64,000 nt of DNA from Membranipora membranacea (Eukaryota > Bryozoa > Gymnolaemata > Cheilostomatida > Membraniporidae): assembly GCA_914767715.1 (NCBI GenBank), contig OU612068.1, positions 23,252,001-23,316,000 on the forward strand, read 5' to 3'. Positions 26,501 through 41,500 of this stretch are shown piece after piece (the stretch's first letter is position 1; each line of letters begins with the position of its first letter). The translations under genes were made by a program, and so were the position numbers. Under the pieces are notes generated by a model, which was not told the DNA's origin, made no database searches, and was given only the letters and a program-made list of their open reading frames with translations.

Positions 26501-29500
26501 AGCAAGAAAATAAGATCAGGGGTTAAGACGAGATTAGTCACCATAGTTTAGAGGTGCCCTCAGACTTCCACTTAATGTTAAATATATATCCTCACACACT
26601 AGGATTATATCAAAGTTAGGTTAAATCTCAGGTCGAGCAGGTTAGGTGATATCGGGGAGATTATGATATTACTGATATTATAACATCTGAGAGTTGTCTG
26701 CTCTGTTCGAAGGAGGATGTAAATCCTAGTTTCTGGGCGACTATTGCCTATGTATTGAATAGAGGCCTCTACAAAGCATTGACCATTCAGGGCTTGCTAA
26801 TTTGCATGTGCAGATAACATCTTTTGGTGCAAAAATGTACTGATTCTCGTAAATAAAGCCATATGTCTTATGTTTAGAGTATTTTTAAATCAGAGGTAGA
26901 GCTGAGAAAGTCAGCGATTGTCAAGCAAATCGTCTCTGAACTTCATAAAATATGGTAGACTGGTTCTGAAAGTGATCGACATAAGTTGCTTCTTAAGGCT
27001 ACCATAGGAGTATAATGAGTGATAGTACGCGAAGTAATAATGTAGTAGGAAAGAAAGTGTTATCTAAAACATTAAGAATCTTGATTTTAAATCAAAGAAA
27101 GCAACATGCTCATGAAGCGACACGTAAATTAAGCGCACTCATTAAGTTGTTAGGAAGAGGACAATCAAAGCTTTAGTGCCAGTTGTTGTCTACCTGAACT
27201 TTTGACCCTTGTCAGCAGATATTGAGCAGCGAATGAATAGTCTGGTTGAGTTTGAGTTAACTCATCCAGGTTCATTGCTAGCGCTCTGCTTGTGGAAGTA
27301 TTACTGTTATTTGTGTTGTTCGATGAGTATCGGAGATGTCCTGTGTATATATCAGAATATAAAAATGAAGGAAGAACCACGAACAAGGTTAAAATCATAA
27401 TACCCACCACCCTGACATAACTTGTTGTGTAACGAACAGGACAGGGATGCAGGCAATGATGGGTCTTACTATGAAGGGATGCTGAAAACTGACAAAACAG
27501 CTATCCATGCTTAGTTTAATGCTGCATAAAATTCTTAGGCTTCATATCGAGATGGAGATAATATATTGACGCAAAGTGTTGATGTGATAGCTCAAAGGTC
27601 ATGTGTCTTAGGGGATCTATTTGAAATGTACCTTTGGCTGCAGACTTTTGGCGGGTTCCTGTTGAGTCTGGCTGCTCTTTCTTCATCTGCTTAGTTATCG
27701 ATGATAGATACGCTCTCTGCAATAGAGAAACATGTACAATTATAAATTTGTATGTATGAAAGAACATAAATTGATTCCTGCAGATCAAAGACTCTCGGTT
27801 CACATGAAATCACTTCGGACAGACATTTATGTGATTATCATCGTCATTTGGTGAAACACAAGGCAGAAAATGAATCCAGTCAACAAGTTAGTTGTGTCCT
27901 CTCCAGCTTGTAATAAACATGAATCCGGTCTTTTCTTTCAAAACTTTGAAAAGGAAGCCACACCGTATAACTAAAAAAACGATTTATTTGATTGTTTCTG
28001 TCATCCAACAATAAACCATGTGAGTGATTTAGAGGAAACTTGATTAATTTTGGGGCTAGTCTCTTTGACATCACAAAATGGACCAAAAAGTTAGTTTGTA
28101 ACACTGAGTGCACAGTCCATTCTCCATACGAAATTGAGAGTATCAAGCAGACAGACAACAAGCCAAAGATGATTATAGACATAAATATCAGATCATTAAA
28201 GCAGAGCAGAGCAATCAAAAGCTTTAGTCAGAACATAGAGAGCTAGCCTGCACCACCAGGATATCCAGATGGACCCGGAAAACCCGGCACAGGCTCACAG
28301 ACAGACAGCATTATACACAAAAACATCACCTCACTGTCTACCTCAGAGTCATCCTCTCTACGAGAGTCTATTTTACATGTGACTTCAGGCTTGTCACTAG
28401 GCTGCAACGATCAATGTATAAATGAGTATTTCTAGATTGGGTGTTCTCCACATTAACACGTACATCTATTATATACATTGGAATATTATGTCTTTGGTGC
28501 AGTGAATATACCGTTCAAGAAATTTGACTCTCGTCGATGACTATAGTTGTATTTCTGGTAACTTGTTGCTGTATTTCTTGGTTATTTACCCTCTTGTACA
28601 TGATAAATGAACATAAATAACTCTATGTTATTCCTCAAGCTTACACATTGTCCGTGTTTGCGTACAATTTTGACATTATTACTTCAACCATTGAAAACAT
28701 TCAAGCCATACCATGGATGAGACATAAAAATATTTTCGAAGTGGGAAGGGTGAGAGGTTCCCATTAGTTTGATCCAGTTTGCCTGCATTTGGAATTGCTT
28801 CCCCTCACTGATCAGTAAAAGGGGAGCAATTCCTAATGCAGGCAAACTGGAACAAACTCAATCCCTGCTTAATCAAATGGGATCCCCTCACTCTCCCTAC
28901 GATAATATTTTCATGGGTATGGTCTAGGTTCCCGTTGATTTTGATACTAGAAGCTGATGCGACAGAATGGTGATAAACCAGGCGCAGAGTGCTAGCAGTG
29001 CCATTCCTGTTTTTGCTCCGAAAGCATTGATGTTAATATGAAAACTAGAAAAACCAGTACAGTTTGAAATACAAATAAATATGACAGATACAATGCGACC
29101 AGGCTCCTAGGTCTAATATCCGAGGACACATAATTTGTGTGAGTATTTCTATTACTTAATTTGAGGAGTAGTCATCACTTTTTGTTTACAGTTTGCTTTA
29201 CAAAGGCTCAAAATGATGGAAAACTATCCTACCCAGCGAGGGAGGAAAACATGTAATCCAATATTTCATTGAGGCTCCAGTGTGAAACTTAGATATAATG
29301 TTACATTTTATAGAGCGCATGGCAGCAATACTACGTCTGCTGACAGTCCCAACCACCATCGGAGCTCGTAATTAACATATATGGAAAATCTTTAGCAGCA
29401 GTTACAGAAAATTAATTCAGAGTTTCAGAATTCCAAGTTTGCGAACATGAGTTGTTATTAAGAGTGATAACTTCACATGAATCAGTATTTGGACAGCAGA

Positions 29501-32500
29501 GACATGGTGGGGTAACTAATAGTGGAAGCATAGCCTGAGTGCCAAAGCTGTGTTGATCAGGGCTGCTTCGAAACCTCCCATTGACACTGGCTTGGGTACT
29601 CAAGCTAGTAAAAGCTAAGCGATGTGCTAACGTTGACTTTATACCTCTGTGATCTCATCCTCTACTGAGTATCCAGCACCATTGATACATAACACTGGTT
29701 CCTGTCACAACCACAGAAAAAATATAACAAACATGCACCGCCAAATATAAGAGCAGGTGTAACATAACTCCAACACATGAAAACTCTAAAATAGGATCTG
29801 TTCCCTGGGTGTGTTCTTTTTAGGAAAAGGTAACCCCTTCACTATCAAATACCATGATGTTGGTCCAACCGGTGTTAGAGGAATTGCTCAGTGTTTATGG
29901 TGGGGGCCTGAATAGCATTCTGTCATCAAACAGGGTACTACTGACTTGACCCATAAGGACGACTGAGCACTTGCTCGAAGTATCACCCAATCATGGTTTT
30001 GTCACAACATGCTACTACTACTTAGACTGTTCTAACGGCCTACAGTTGAGCTCTCATGTTTCGAACAATGAAATGGTGAAATACCATGTAAAAACTATGA
30101 ACGAAACAGTTTACCTGCTGTCTGTACGTACATATCAATGATAAGAAGTATTCTGTGATGACCACAGCGATCGGGGGTTCAAAAAATAAACTTATAATGC
30201 AAGCTAGTGAGAAGGGTTTGATTAGAGGAGCGTATGTCTGTGGTAGGGTTAAGAGTAACCTGTCGTGACAAGCTTGTCCCCCTCCCCACAACAAAGCTAG
30301 TTTAAGTGTTGACCTATTCAATTACTTTGAATTTTTAGTAGGGGAATTATATCAGTTAATTAAAAACATTATATGGGTTATCTAAAAAGCAGGGTTGTTA
30401 ACTTATCACGTGAAACGATTCAGTTCCATGTAAACTTACCGATCTTTCAGTATCATCTCTATAGGGTACCGCTCTATCCGACCCTGCTGAGCTGGGGGTG
30501 TCCTGTATACGCCTCGCAGATAGGCAGCGTCTAGGAGGCATCTTATCTTTTGGTGCTGGCTGGTGATGATGACAGTTCTCATGACGTGATTTGGCACTGG
30601 AAGCTCTTGACTGCAAAATATGCCACTAAAGTTTATATCCATTCGGCTAGTTGAGCGGTGTTTGCAATACAATTTTCTGGAATTTTTAATTTTGACATAG
30701 AGGCTGAAGGTTCGTCAAAAGATATTGTAAATTGCCCTGTTGGTATCAAATCATCTCAAAGCCTGGGCAGGCCGTTTAACAGGTCAATTAACACTTTCTG
30801 AATTTTATTTATTTTGAACATCTAAAATAGAAAAACAAAAGACTCCTGATAATCCACTTGATTTGTTACCAGTCTTGTGATGTGAGCCCTTTCACTCATG
30901 ATCCTATTATATGCGTCTACTTGAGAAGAGAGGGAAGGCTCAGGTTTGAGGTGTTTACCATAAATCATACCTTGGAACTACATGAAGTTGTAGGGCGAGA
31001 CATGCTATGGTTATCAGTCTTTGGAAGACAGTCCTAAACAGAAGCATGCAAACAAAAACTGTTAATATAAGGGGTTAGTAACTTAATTTCGCCATTCATG
31101 CAGCGGTAGACAATGCAATCATGCCCGCATAATCATGTTTTATAAAGCATAGCCTCTACGGGATCATTAGAAAAATTTAGGCAGAGGACATCTATCGGTC
31201 TGATCTTTTGCAAATAGCCAAAGACATTATACACAACGTTGACACACATGCTAGATTAGAATAGGCATTATAATAAATAAGACACATATAAAAATCTTAG
31301 AAAAATCTGGGTTCTAGAGCTAAAATCATTCGTGTACCTGGGAAGCAGCTTTTCGCAACTTGTCTCTATCCTTCTTTGACATTTTCTTTTTCTTCTGAGC
31401 ATTTGCCTAAAATTACCCCATCGATGATGTTTCTAATAAGTATGACAGTTATCGCCTCGTAACAGTGTAACAGACGACTCCAATCATACTTATTATGATT
31501 TTACATACAATACAATATAATATACAGTGTACAATGAATTTGTGTTGCCATGACGACAAGACACGTGAAGGACATTATTGACAATGGACATCTGACAGTT
31601 ATGTTAGTTACTACATGGTCTCTATGTACTCCTTTTTCGGAAATCCGCTTGTGCTGAGCTGCCAATGAATTTATATTTAGGGTGTCAGCAGGTATGCACA
31701 TATCAACTTGTGATGTTGTAAAAAGAATTGGGACCATTTGAAGAGAGTTACCTGCTTTTCTATGTACTCTATATTGACTGGAAGTCCATCAGACACAGAA
31801 CTGTCCGATCCACCATCATCATCACTGAAACATACAGAAAAAGAAGTCTATGTATACAGCGCACAAACGTTTCATTCATTCATTTCATATAGTTACCAAT
31901 GGAGTAGGATACAAAAAGGTGCAAAGTGAAGCTGCAATAAAAGAAAACCATGCTGGCTGTAGGGCTTTATGATTATTGTTGAAGTTACATAATGACGTTG
32001 TGGTCAGTTGTACTTGTGAAGTTGACACAGAGTGACATGAGCACCCATTTTACTGATGAAAAGAAACAAACCTGAGGTCAATGCCAGCAGCTAGTAGCTC
32101 TTCTAGATTCAGATTTGGGTCCTGTAGATCGACAGTTTTACCATTCAGCATCACATTAGTCTTACCAAGACGAGCGAACTGACTCAATATCTGTCTCTTC
32201 AGAGCATCCTCCAATTGTGATAAGATCATATTGAACTGAAAATGAACAGAAGACTGTTGCAGACAAACGGCAAAACCATCTTGAGATTTCAATTCAAGTA
32301 TCAATCAGTTAAGAAAATGACATTTATCATGCCTCTTTTTGCTATATGCAAGTCTACAGCACCAATGTAGGAGTGATCAGACATGAATGCATAATATTAT
32401 TATGGATTTTATGCGGGTAGTGATAAAATCAGGATAGAATGGATAAAGTTTGATCCAGATTGCGTACATTCAGAGTTGCTCCCCCTTCAATGATGAGCTG

Positions 32501-35493
32501 CATCAAACGAGATCGAGGGATAAACTAATGATCAAAGCATTTTGACGACATATAAAGCTTCAAGATTAATGCTAAGATCTTAATAAGGACAGAGTCACTA
32601 GGGTTTTCTTACCCTAAAATCTGTTCAGCCAAACTATATGAAGGGTATATATGCAACAGAAAATAGCGGATTTGATAATGTACACAACAATTGTGAAAAT
32701 AATTGGGCTAAATCAAGACGGTTTCTATAAAATGTAATCAGGCGGCATAATTAAAGTGACAAACACTAAGTTTCCATTCATCGGTTATGCATTTCGAATG
32801 ACGTAGCCCACTCTCAATTTGAATGGGATTCCCAACTGCTCACAGTTGGGAATCGTACCCAAGTCTTCCGCGTCACAGTCTTTGCCCAAAGCGAGTGAAG
32901 GAACACAAACCGATGCAAACTAAAATTTAACCAACGCTATTCCCATGTTTCGAAAGCTCCTGAAATTGATGCATGGAAACTTAGTGATACATATAATATA
33001 TTGTGACACAGACAGGAAGCATTGGGCAGTGAGCAGTGACATGACCTATAAGTGCTGACAGTGAGATAATCATCTATAGCTTTTGATGACTCAGTGATTG
33101 CGAATATTTACCATATTTGAAATGGAAGTAGTTTTTTTTATATAGCAGCAGAAGTGATAATGTAGAAGCCCAGTCCGCATTGAAACAAGAATGGAAATTG
33201 CAATAACATGCAAGAGCAAAAAATGAGATTCAAGCTATGAAGGAAACTCATCCATGATGGAAGATTAATTAAGGATTATTTTCTGGCTTAATTGTATCCA
33301 CATGGTTCTTACCATGAGACAAATGTCATGACATAAATCAGTTAAACAAACTCATGGTGTCAAAGTTAAGCAAACTAGATTGTGACAGTTAGAAACAGGC
33401 ACTCTGTCAGATTGCAACGTACACATACATCTATCAGACCACTGTACCTTGGTTTTATCTGGATCACAGTAGTCTAGTAATGTGTCACAGAAATGATACC
33501 CCATAGATTCATAATCTTTGATGCTGAAGTGACTTGACTTAGATTTCCCAACACCGGAGCCGCAGAATGTAGCCTGAAAGAGCAAAGAAACATAGATGCC
33601 ATATCAACAGACCTTCAGTATGGCCTATTTTGCTAGTAGTAAAAAATACTACACTTTCTAAAGACTATATTGGGTGTTGATATACAGCCATAAGCATTGT
33701 ATCATATTTAGCAAAGTTTATTGAAGGTGTAAGTGACAATAATTCGCCGAACCTAGATACATAGGTACATGACATTAACTAAACTATACACTCCGAATTC
33801 ATAAATACCTCCATAGTGAAGCTGTTGGCTATCCCCATGTTCCACATGACTATCCTACCAGTGCCCTCTTTTCCTTTTTGTACCTTGAAGCTACACTCCT
33901 CAAACAGAAACTAAAGAAGAGATAAAAGAACAATGGGTGATAAATATGTACAGTAACATACTTTAAAAATTGATATTTTATCATTACCTTGACGGACACT
34001 ATGCCATGATCTTGAGAGACATGGGATGTGTACCAATGATGAGCTGCTCTTGTTATAATGGGTCATTTGGTGCCTACTATGTAAAAGTCCACTCTAAGGT
34101 GACAAATCTTCAAAAACCAAACCCTAGTATATGAACAAAACATGGTGGACCTTACCTTGTCTGGACAGTTTTTACTCAGCATAGCAGGAAATATTCTCTC
34201 ATGTAAGCGTTTGGATCGATCTCCTCTGTTCTCACAGCCGTATATGAATACATTCTGTTTTCTACTGTGACCATGTAGGTCACAATATAGCACCACTTCT
34301 CTCTCCATCAATAATCTGATTTGAAAAAGGGAATTGTCATTGATCAATTACACAAGTTTAATTAGATATAGGAGTCGTCCCCCCATTGATATTAAGAAAA
34401 TGACTCCCAACTAGTAGACAAAACCATCAAAATCAAAGTAAAAACTGTTGAATTTGCCTGGCCTGGTGCAAATGATAACATGACGCTGGGACACTTGAAC
34501 TGGAAAACTCTTTCGACAGATTTGTGATGATAGACCACCAGTTGTGAAATTATCTTCAATGAAAATATTCTACTATTAATTTGAAATCATGCCAAAAACA
34601 AATTAGAAAAACGTATGGTAGGATCAGCAGTAGCTACCATTAGTTACTTCTCGTTCAATCCTGATGCGGTTTGGTTAAAGCAAAAGAGCAACTATCAACC
34701 AAAGGACATACATACTTTTTGATCATAGACTTTGTACCCATGATGGTAGGGTACGAGTCTTTGAGTTGAGATTTATAATTTCTATTCAGATCACGTCCAG
34801 CTAAGGAGCACCTGTAGTTTCCCACGATTACACCATCAGGGTTTAACATGGGCACAATCTTAAACACGAATGTGTCTCGTAGCAGCTAAAACAAAAACAA
34901 GCATTGTTGTTAATACAAGATAAGTCATATCATAGTTCGGAAGCGAAGGCAAAATAGTCTAGAGTAACCACCAATTTAAGATAAAAGAACCTAGATACTA
35001 GAATAGCATATATGATCAAATATATTTTCATATGGAGCCAGCAAATGTTTCAAGGTCAAATGTAATCATATCACATTATCACGGGTATATGAGTCTGTGA
35101 TGAGAACCACGCATCCTTCTACCTTATCCTGTTTATAAGTTTTACATTATGCGTGAAGATAAACAGTACCTTGGCATCAGGAGCTTCACTGAGCAGATAA
35201 TCCAGTAACCCTTTCATCATCCAGCTGCCGTTAGTCTCACCGGGATGGACCCGTGCTGTGACTACCACCGCCTTCTTACTCTGTATAATGTAGGGAAACT
35301 GGGTTATTCATAATGTGACAAGTGAACCTGTTATCTTGGAATTAACAATAATAATTGCGATAACCTTTTAAATGATATTTTGTTTTAAACAATCCTACAG
35401 AGCCTTTTTCCATTTTTGTTCATGTCTTCTTTAAGGCCAGTATTTACACCGAATTTCGCTACATGTAATATTGTCTGTGATATGTAATAAATA

Positions 35494-35571
<78 letters not shown>

Positions 35572-38500
35572 CCGCTGTAATAATTGTAATTAACAAAATA
35601 CGTATATGTGCCACTTTCCAGGTAAGCGTTTCAGGCTTTATGTCACTAGCATTCCCATATATATATGCATATTTTTCCTCAAGTGCCACGGGCCTGACAT
35701 GACTCACTGATTCCAAAGTGATATGTACATCTGGCCTCAGAAAAAGTCAGAAGCAGAAGTTAACTTACAGCAGTGGCAGGTTGATTCTCATCATATGGAG
35801 TAGTTATAGATAGAAGATAGACTAGGTTCCCAGCTAGAGATCGAGTTAAGACTCTCAGTCTACAAAGCTTGGATTTCCTCTCATCATCCAAAACGTCCTT
35901 CAGGTAATCCTAAATATGCAATGACGTAATGAATCACGTGTGATTTATACTGATTCTGCAAATGAGTTTCAAAACTTGGAGGAATGAGATTAACTATGAT
36001 AGGGTTTGCAACCGGAGTCCACATTATCTGCTTTTCCTCAAGTTTTTACATGAAAGGGTAGTCGATGGAAACCCATTAAGATGTATAACGTATAAAGCTA
36101 CACAGTATTCTCGTCCTTAAGACAGGGCCCTAACATTACGTCATAATGAAATTTTGCAAATTTATTTCACAATTTGAGGTTAATTGATTATGATGTGCTT
36201 AGAGTCAGACAGATGGTCAGGTACTAAATTCAAGATCTTTTAAGCTCTGTAAGACCTCTTTCATAAAGAAAATAGAAATAGGCAAAGTTCTGGGTCCGTA
36301 CTACGGGTGAATCACATCTGAGGTATCTGGCAGTTCTTACCTAGCTTTCCTATGCATCTGGCTGTACTGAAAGTACCCAAATACTATAGAAAATACAGCA
36401 TGTGTAGCTAGTCCTTAACTCACTAACCTGTAGGTCTGTGTAGGTGTAGGGGTAGCAGTGAGCGAGGTATACAGTATCGTTATCATGTGAGAACGTCTGT
36501 GTGAAGGTCAGAGCATAGTAAGGTTTGTCGGATTTACCTCCGGCGTATGAGTAATTAGACCTGTAGTATATAATATCTGAACCCATCCTCCTCCAGCCCA
36601 CCCCTAACATAGCCTCATCCTTCTCACTGTAGTAACACGGCTTCATACCATCATTGTACAAACTGTTTGACTAAAGAACAATAAGATTAAGATATAAATA
36701 AGAGGGTTTTGAATCAATCATTCTGATCATCTTGTTCAGAGGCCCCCGATGCCTCATTTCTCCCCCAGCCGGAGGGGGGAACAAATTAGTGTTTTCCATG
36801 ATTGTGATATGCCCCTGGCAGACAGCTTATATGATCAGCCCTCTGAATCTCTGTATGGTGCTTTATTTCAAAACTTAGTTCTTTGAATCATAAAGGTGAT
36901 GACAGTCTTCAGATTTTTCAGTTTCAGTTTAAAAGAAAATACTGCACTGTGCTGCGCTGCGCTGTAAACCTTACTGACATTCAAAATGTCCGCAAGAACA
37001 TTGATGGCTTCATACTCATTTTTCACTATAGAGTATCAGAATAAGGTCTTTCAGCTTCGGCAGTAACAGGTAAGATTTCTCAGTGATAAAGTGAAATTGA
37101 CACAATTATAAGCAGCAGTATAACTTAATGACTGTCTGGCCGTTTCCCCTCTTAATCCAGTTTAATGAACTTTTTTTCTCAACAACACATTGAAAAAGTT
37201 ATTTGGCCATACATACATACCATACGAACAGTTATCAATTCAATCAGGCTGCACTCATATCAACACATGCATGAATATCTGAAACCTATTACAAATAAAT
37301 GTTGCTGATTGTTTTTGCCAGGTGACATTTCAATAGATGCTGCCAAACAATTTGACGCCATGGACACATTAAACACATATCTGGCCTCTGTTTGGGTGAA
37401 TAAATATTGATAGTTTGCACAAACTCATGAGAGACAAACACGCCGCCTCACCTTCATGAAGTTACAGATAGTGAACCGGTATCGCTGTAGTTTCCGAGTA
37501 TTTTTGATTTGGAAATAGAACCATTGAGTATGTTTGTTGGTATAGAGATCGTTGCGTAGCCATAACTCATAACTGAAGGGACCTCTGAATAAAAAACGTA
37601 AACACTTGATGAACAGTAGATTACAGGACAAGGAAATAAAAAAGTCTGAGAAAGAACAACTTGAGTTATCTTCAAACCATCTAATGTTGATTAGTTGATG
37701 CATGCGTGAATAATATGTAGTTGACCTGTAGAGAGTTATATCATCAAGCAACACTCAAATTTTAATTTTGTTTTTTTCCCTCACGTTTTGACTGCCCTCT
37801 CCAAGTTTCCACATTCAAACCTCGACTCAAAGAGTAAAGTTTTATCCTCCGACCCTTCCAGATCGACTGATACGGATTTGAGATCACCTCTACTGCCACC
37901 CACTCTACTATGGAGGAACTGTAATAATAAAAGAACCATAGTGGAAATACAGAGACGATAGCTAGAGCCACAAACACAGATAACTTTTACGTCACAGCAC
38001 ACTCATATTATATTTGTATCATATATACAGATGGAATATCTCCACAAATAGCCATGCTACGTATTATACCACTGATCCATAAATTCATATCAATGTCACA
38101 GCAGCTTGAGCAAAAGATGACAAATCTAATGCTAGTAGATTGTCTCCCCCCCCCCCGAAAAGAAAGATTGTTTGACATGGTAGATCTTAGTCTACAAAGC
38201 ATTAAGTAACAGTTGATACTTACAAAGGGAGTAGCATGATTCTGTAATTCAAAAACTGTCTTTCCTTCCTCTAGACTGACTAGATCTGGTCTCGTCTCAT
38301 TCCCCTCTGAAACAAAACGAGAAAAAATCAATACGATCAGCACAGCAGTGTGAAACAACCAACCGACCACTAAGTGATACTATACAATATCACCCACATC
38401 TCAGTTTAAGCCCAACCCCCAACTTGCCCATCGTCCAACAGCCTCCCGGCTGGGGCTCACATCCCATCTGGTCCTGATAGGGGAGGTTGTGGTCAAACCA

Positions 38501-41500
38501 ACCATACAGTGAAATAAGGCTGTTTTTCATATGTATAAGTACGTATATATATATATATATATAAATTTATTTATATTATTTAGATTCTACGCCTTAACCT
38601 GTTTTTTTTAAATTATCACCCTAAACCTTATATGCTGATGATATCCTGTGAACATTAGTTTGGCCATCAATAATTACACTGCATTTTAGGATGTTGCTCT
38701 GAGTTTGAAGTAATATATACTTGTTCCAACACACTCCAAGTCGGTCAATTGGAACTTGAGACATTAAGGAATACACCTGCACTTTTCTCAAGAACAGTAC
38801 ACACATCTCGACAAAGAAATTGAAATGTCATAACTTCACATGCAGATTGAATTTCTGCGCTCAAATTGTCCTCATTAGTCTCCCAGGCTGCTCTTAATAC
38901 AGTCACGCTGCCGTCAGCGCTGCCGTCAGCGAATATGGCAGACTACTTCAGGTTGCTAACCATGGTATATAAGCAAGGAAACATCAGAAACCTACTCATG
39001 CCACTTAAGATCAACAACTTCTTATCAAAAATTACACAGAGTTACATTTCTCAAACACTTGAACCGAGAGCTCTGTTGATTTTACAATGAACTTTCAGTT
39101 TTCTATAACAATATCAAACATGCTTAATAGCGTATTATGAAACAAGAGAGTCCGTGTAGCGCACAATAAAAAAGCTGCTGGAAAATATTTACTGTATACA
39201 AGTGAGCCGGTTAGGTGACAGTATATCTACACCCAGTGACAGGGATATGCGTATCAAAATCTGATACCACCAAACAACTTTGGTGTCAGAGGTTTGGATT
39301 TCAGGGTTATGATCACAGATAGTCTATTTGGTATAGTTCAGTATCGATAAAGGGCATTGTTACAAATTCAATATACAAACACTTTTATTAGAAGTTGAAA
39401 CTCTTACTGCTCAAGTTATTTTTGTCGCCGGCCGATCGGACTTCCGAAGAGAAAAAAGTTAAATGTTATAAACACTCAGGCACTGAGGTCTGTATGAATC
39501 AAATCATGTGTTATCATAATATCGTTGCCAAGAAGTTTTAGAATCTGTCATCTTCTCTTATTTTCAAGTTTGACATGATGAGATGAAAACAGGGTCTTAC
39601 TTCTGACATAGAAAGCTTCAGGAGTCTGAGGGATGGTGAATAAGTGTTGTACTCTCTCGACAGCCACCTCCAGCTCAGCAGGCCATCGAGCTAGCTGCTG
39701 AGGGCCGAGCGACGGGTTACTAGCAGCAAACAATTGTCTCGGTTCTCTCAAACGTGAAACCTGCATTAACAGAAATCATAATATTATGTCAATCAAGATC
39801 ATTGAGCTGATAACAACCAACAGTATAAACAAACAGCAGACAAAGGCCTGACCTGCCTGCGCTTATGAGAAGCATAAGGAAAAGGGCTAAGAAACTTTAA
39901 CTTTGAGAGGCATTTTGATCTGCCCAAGTTTCCCAAGTATCCCTATCCTAAGTACCAGGAACAGCAAAATGTAATTACCTTGCCCTCGGTGCGCTATTTA
40001 CTTTCAAGGAGACAAAGGGTACCCCGAGTAGATCTTTTACCAAGGGACATCAACCGATCACTTATTAGTTCAGCTTACATACAAAACACAGTTGTAGCCT
40101 ACATGTTTTTATATTTTAAATGTATTATGTGCAATGGTCACAATAGATTGTTGACAATCCAATATGTATGAAGAATAGTATATTAGCATTCAATGTTTTC
40201 TAACTACATTGTACCAACAGAGCCAAATGTGTTTACACTAAGCTAAAATGTTGGACATTTTTGAGCTATATACAGCAGCTACCCAAGCGATGATGCAGAA
40301 AAGTGTGAAAAATACACAGTCAAGTTCACAAATTCTAATTGCAAAGAAAATACTGTAATTGTTTTAATAAGCACAGTTTTCAAAAGCAATTAGCAAAGAA
40401 AATGTGTTCATTTTCGAACCCAGTGCACAGGGTGCAAGAGCATCGGACTTCAGAATTAAACGCCGCCTCACTTATTTTCATCTAATAAACTTTGACTGCG
40501 GAATGACTGGGTAACAATCACAAAACTTGTGATCAAAGCGCAAAAATACCGCAGCCTGCCAAGTATAGTACAAATTGTAGTCATAGTTGTCAATTGGTAA
40601 ACCTTTTGAGTACTATGCTATAATAGTCACTATATAGCATCGAGACACAGACATACAGTGAATTATCCAATATGGAAACCCCATCCCTCCCACAGCCCAC
40701 TCCCTTTCAAATGTAAATTTGCCACTGTCAGTTTTGAAGTCAGGAGCAGAGCAGAGAGGCACCTATTAGGCCACCTTACCAAGTACCAACTAATAGTATG
40801 AAACACAAACATACCAGTCTCCCCGATTCGTATCTCAACTCCAGCTGTTTAGACTTGACATCCTGGTTGGCATCTAGAAATACAGAAGTCAGCGACATTA
40901 CAGAACACATGTCTGCTGATGGCAGGTAACTACTCACTCCTCAGGTGTATGACAAGCCTGTACTACAAGGCTGCTGGTACTTAAAATGTCTATTTACTGA
41001 TGCTGTGCCTCAGTCTGAACCTGAAAGTCAAACTTTCACATAAAATCAATTGAGATTATCATCTAAAATAGCTATAGTGTCTTAGAGATAAGATGGCCAT
41101 GATATTTTTCAAACATAAAAAAGTATTCTACTGATGGGGTGTATGCGTACTGATGGGGTATACGCGTACTGATGGGGCCTACATATGTTTCGTACCACTA
41201 TTGGTCCTGGTAGATGGCTTATGGGTCTGCTTTCGCAGCACAATCATGGTGTACATTTACAGTGTGACTTGGACAGCTTGTAGATTATACTACAAAACTC
41301 CATAGTACACACACAAATTATAGAACCAGGTATGTCAAGATACTTGCAATCATGTTCAAATCATTGATTGCTTATCTAATCCCCTAATAGCATGAGACTG
41401 ACACAAAGGAAAACTTAGCTACACTTTCAATGAACATAGAAAGAATGAAATGTGAACATTTCTAGAGTGTGGCAGAGAAAAGAAAGAAAGTATTAACTTA

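Noticed and set aside
35494-35571. Regular tandem repeat that might suggest a CRISPR-like array
   Set aside because: It is a plain tetranucleotide microsatellite without spacers, in an animal genome.
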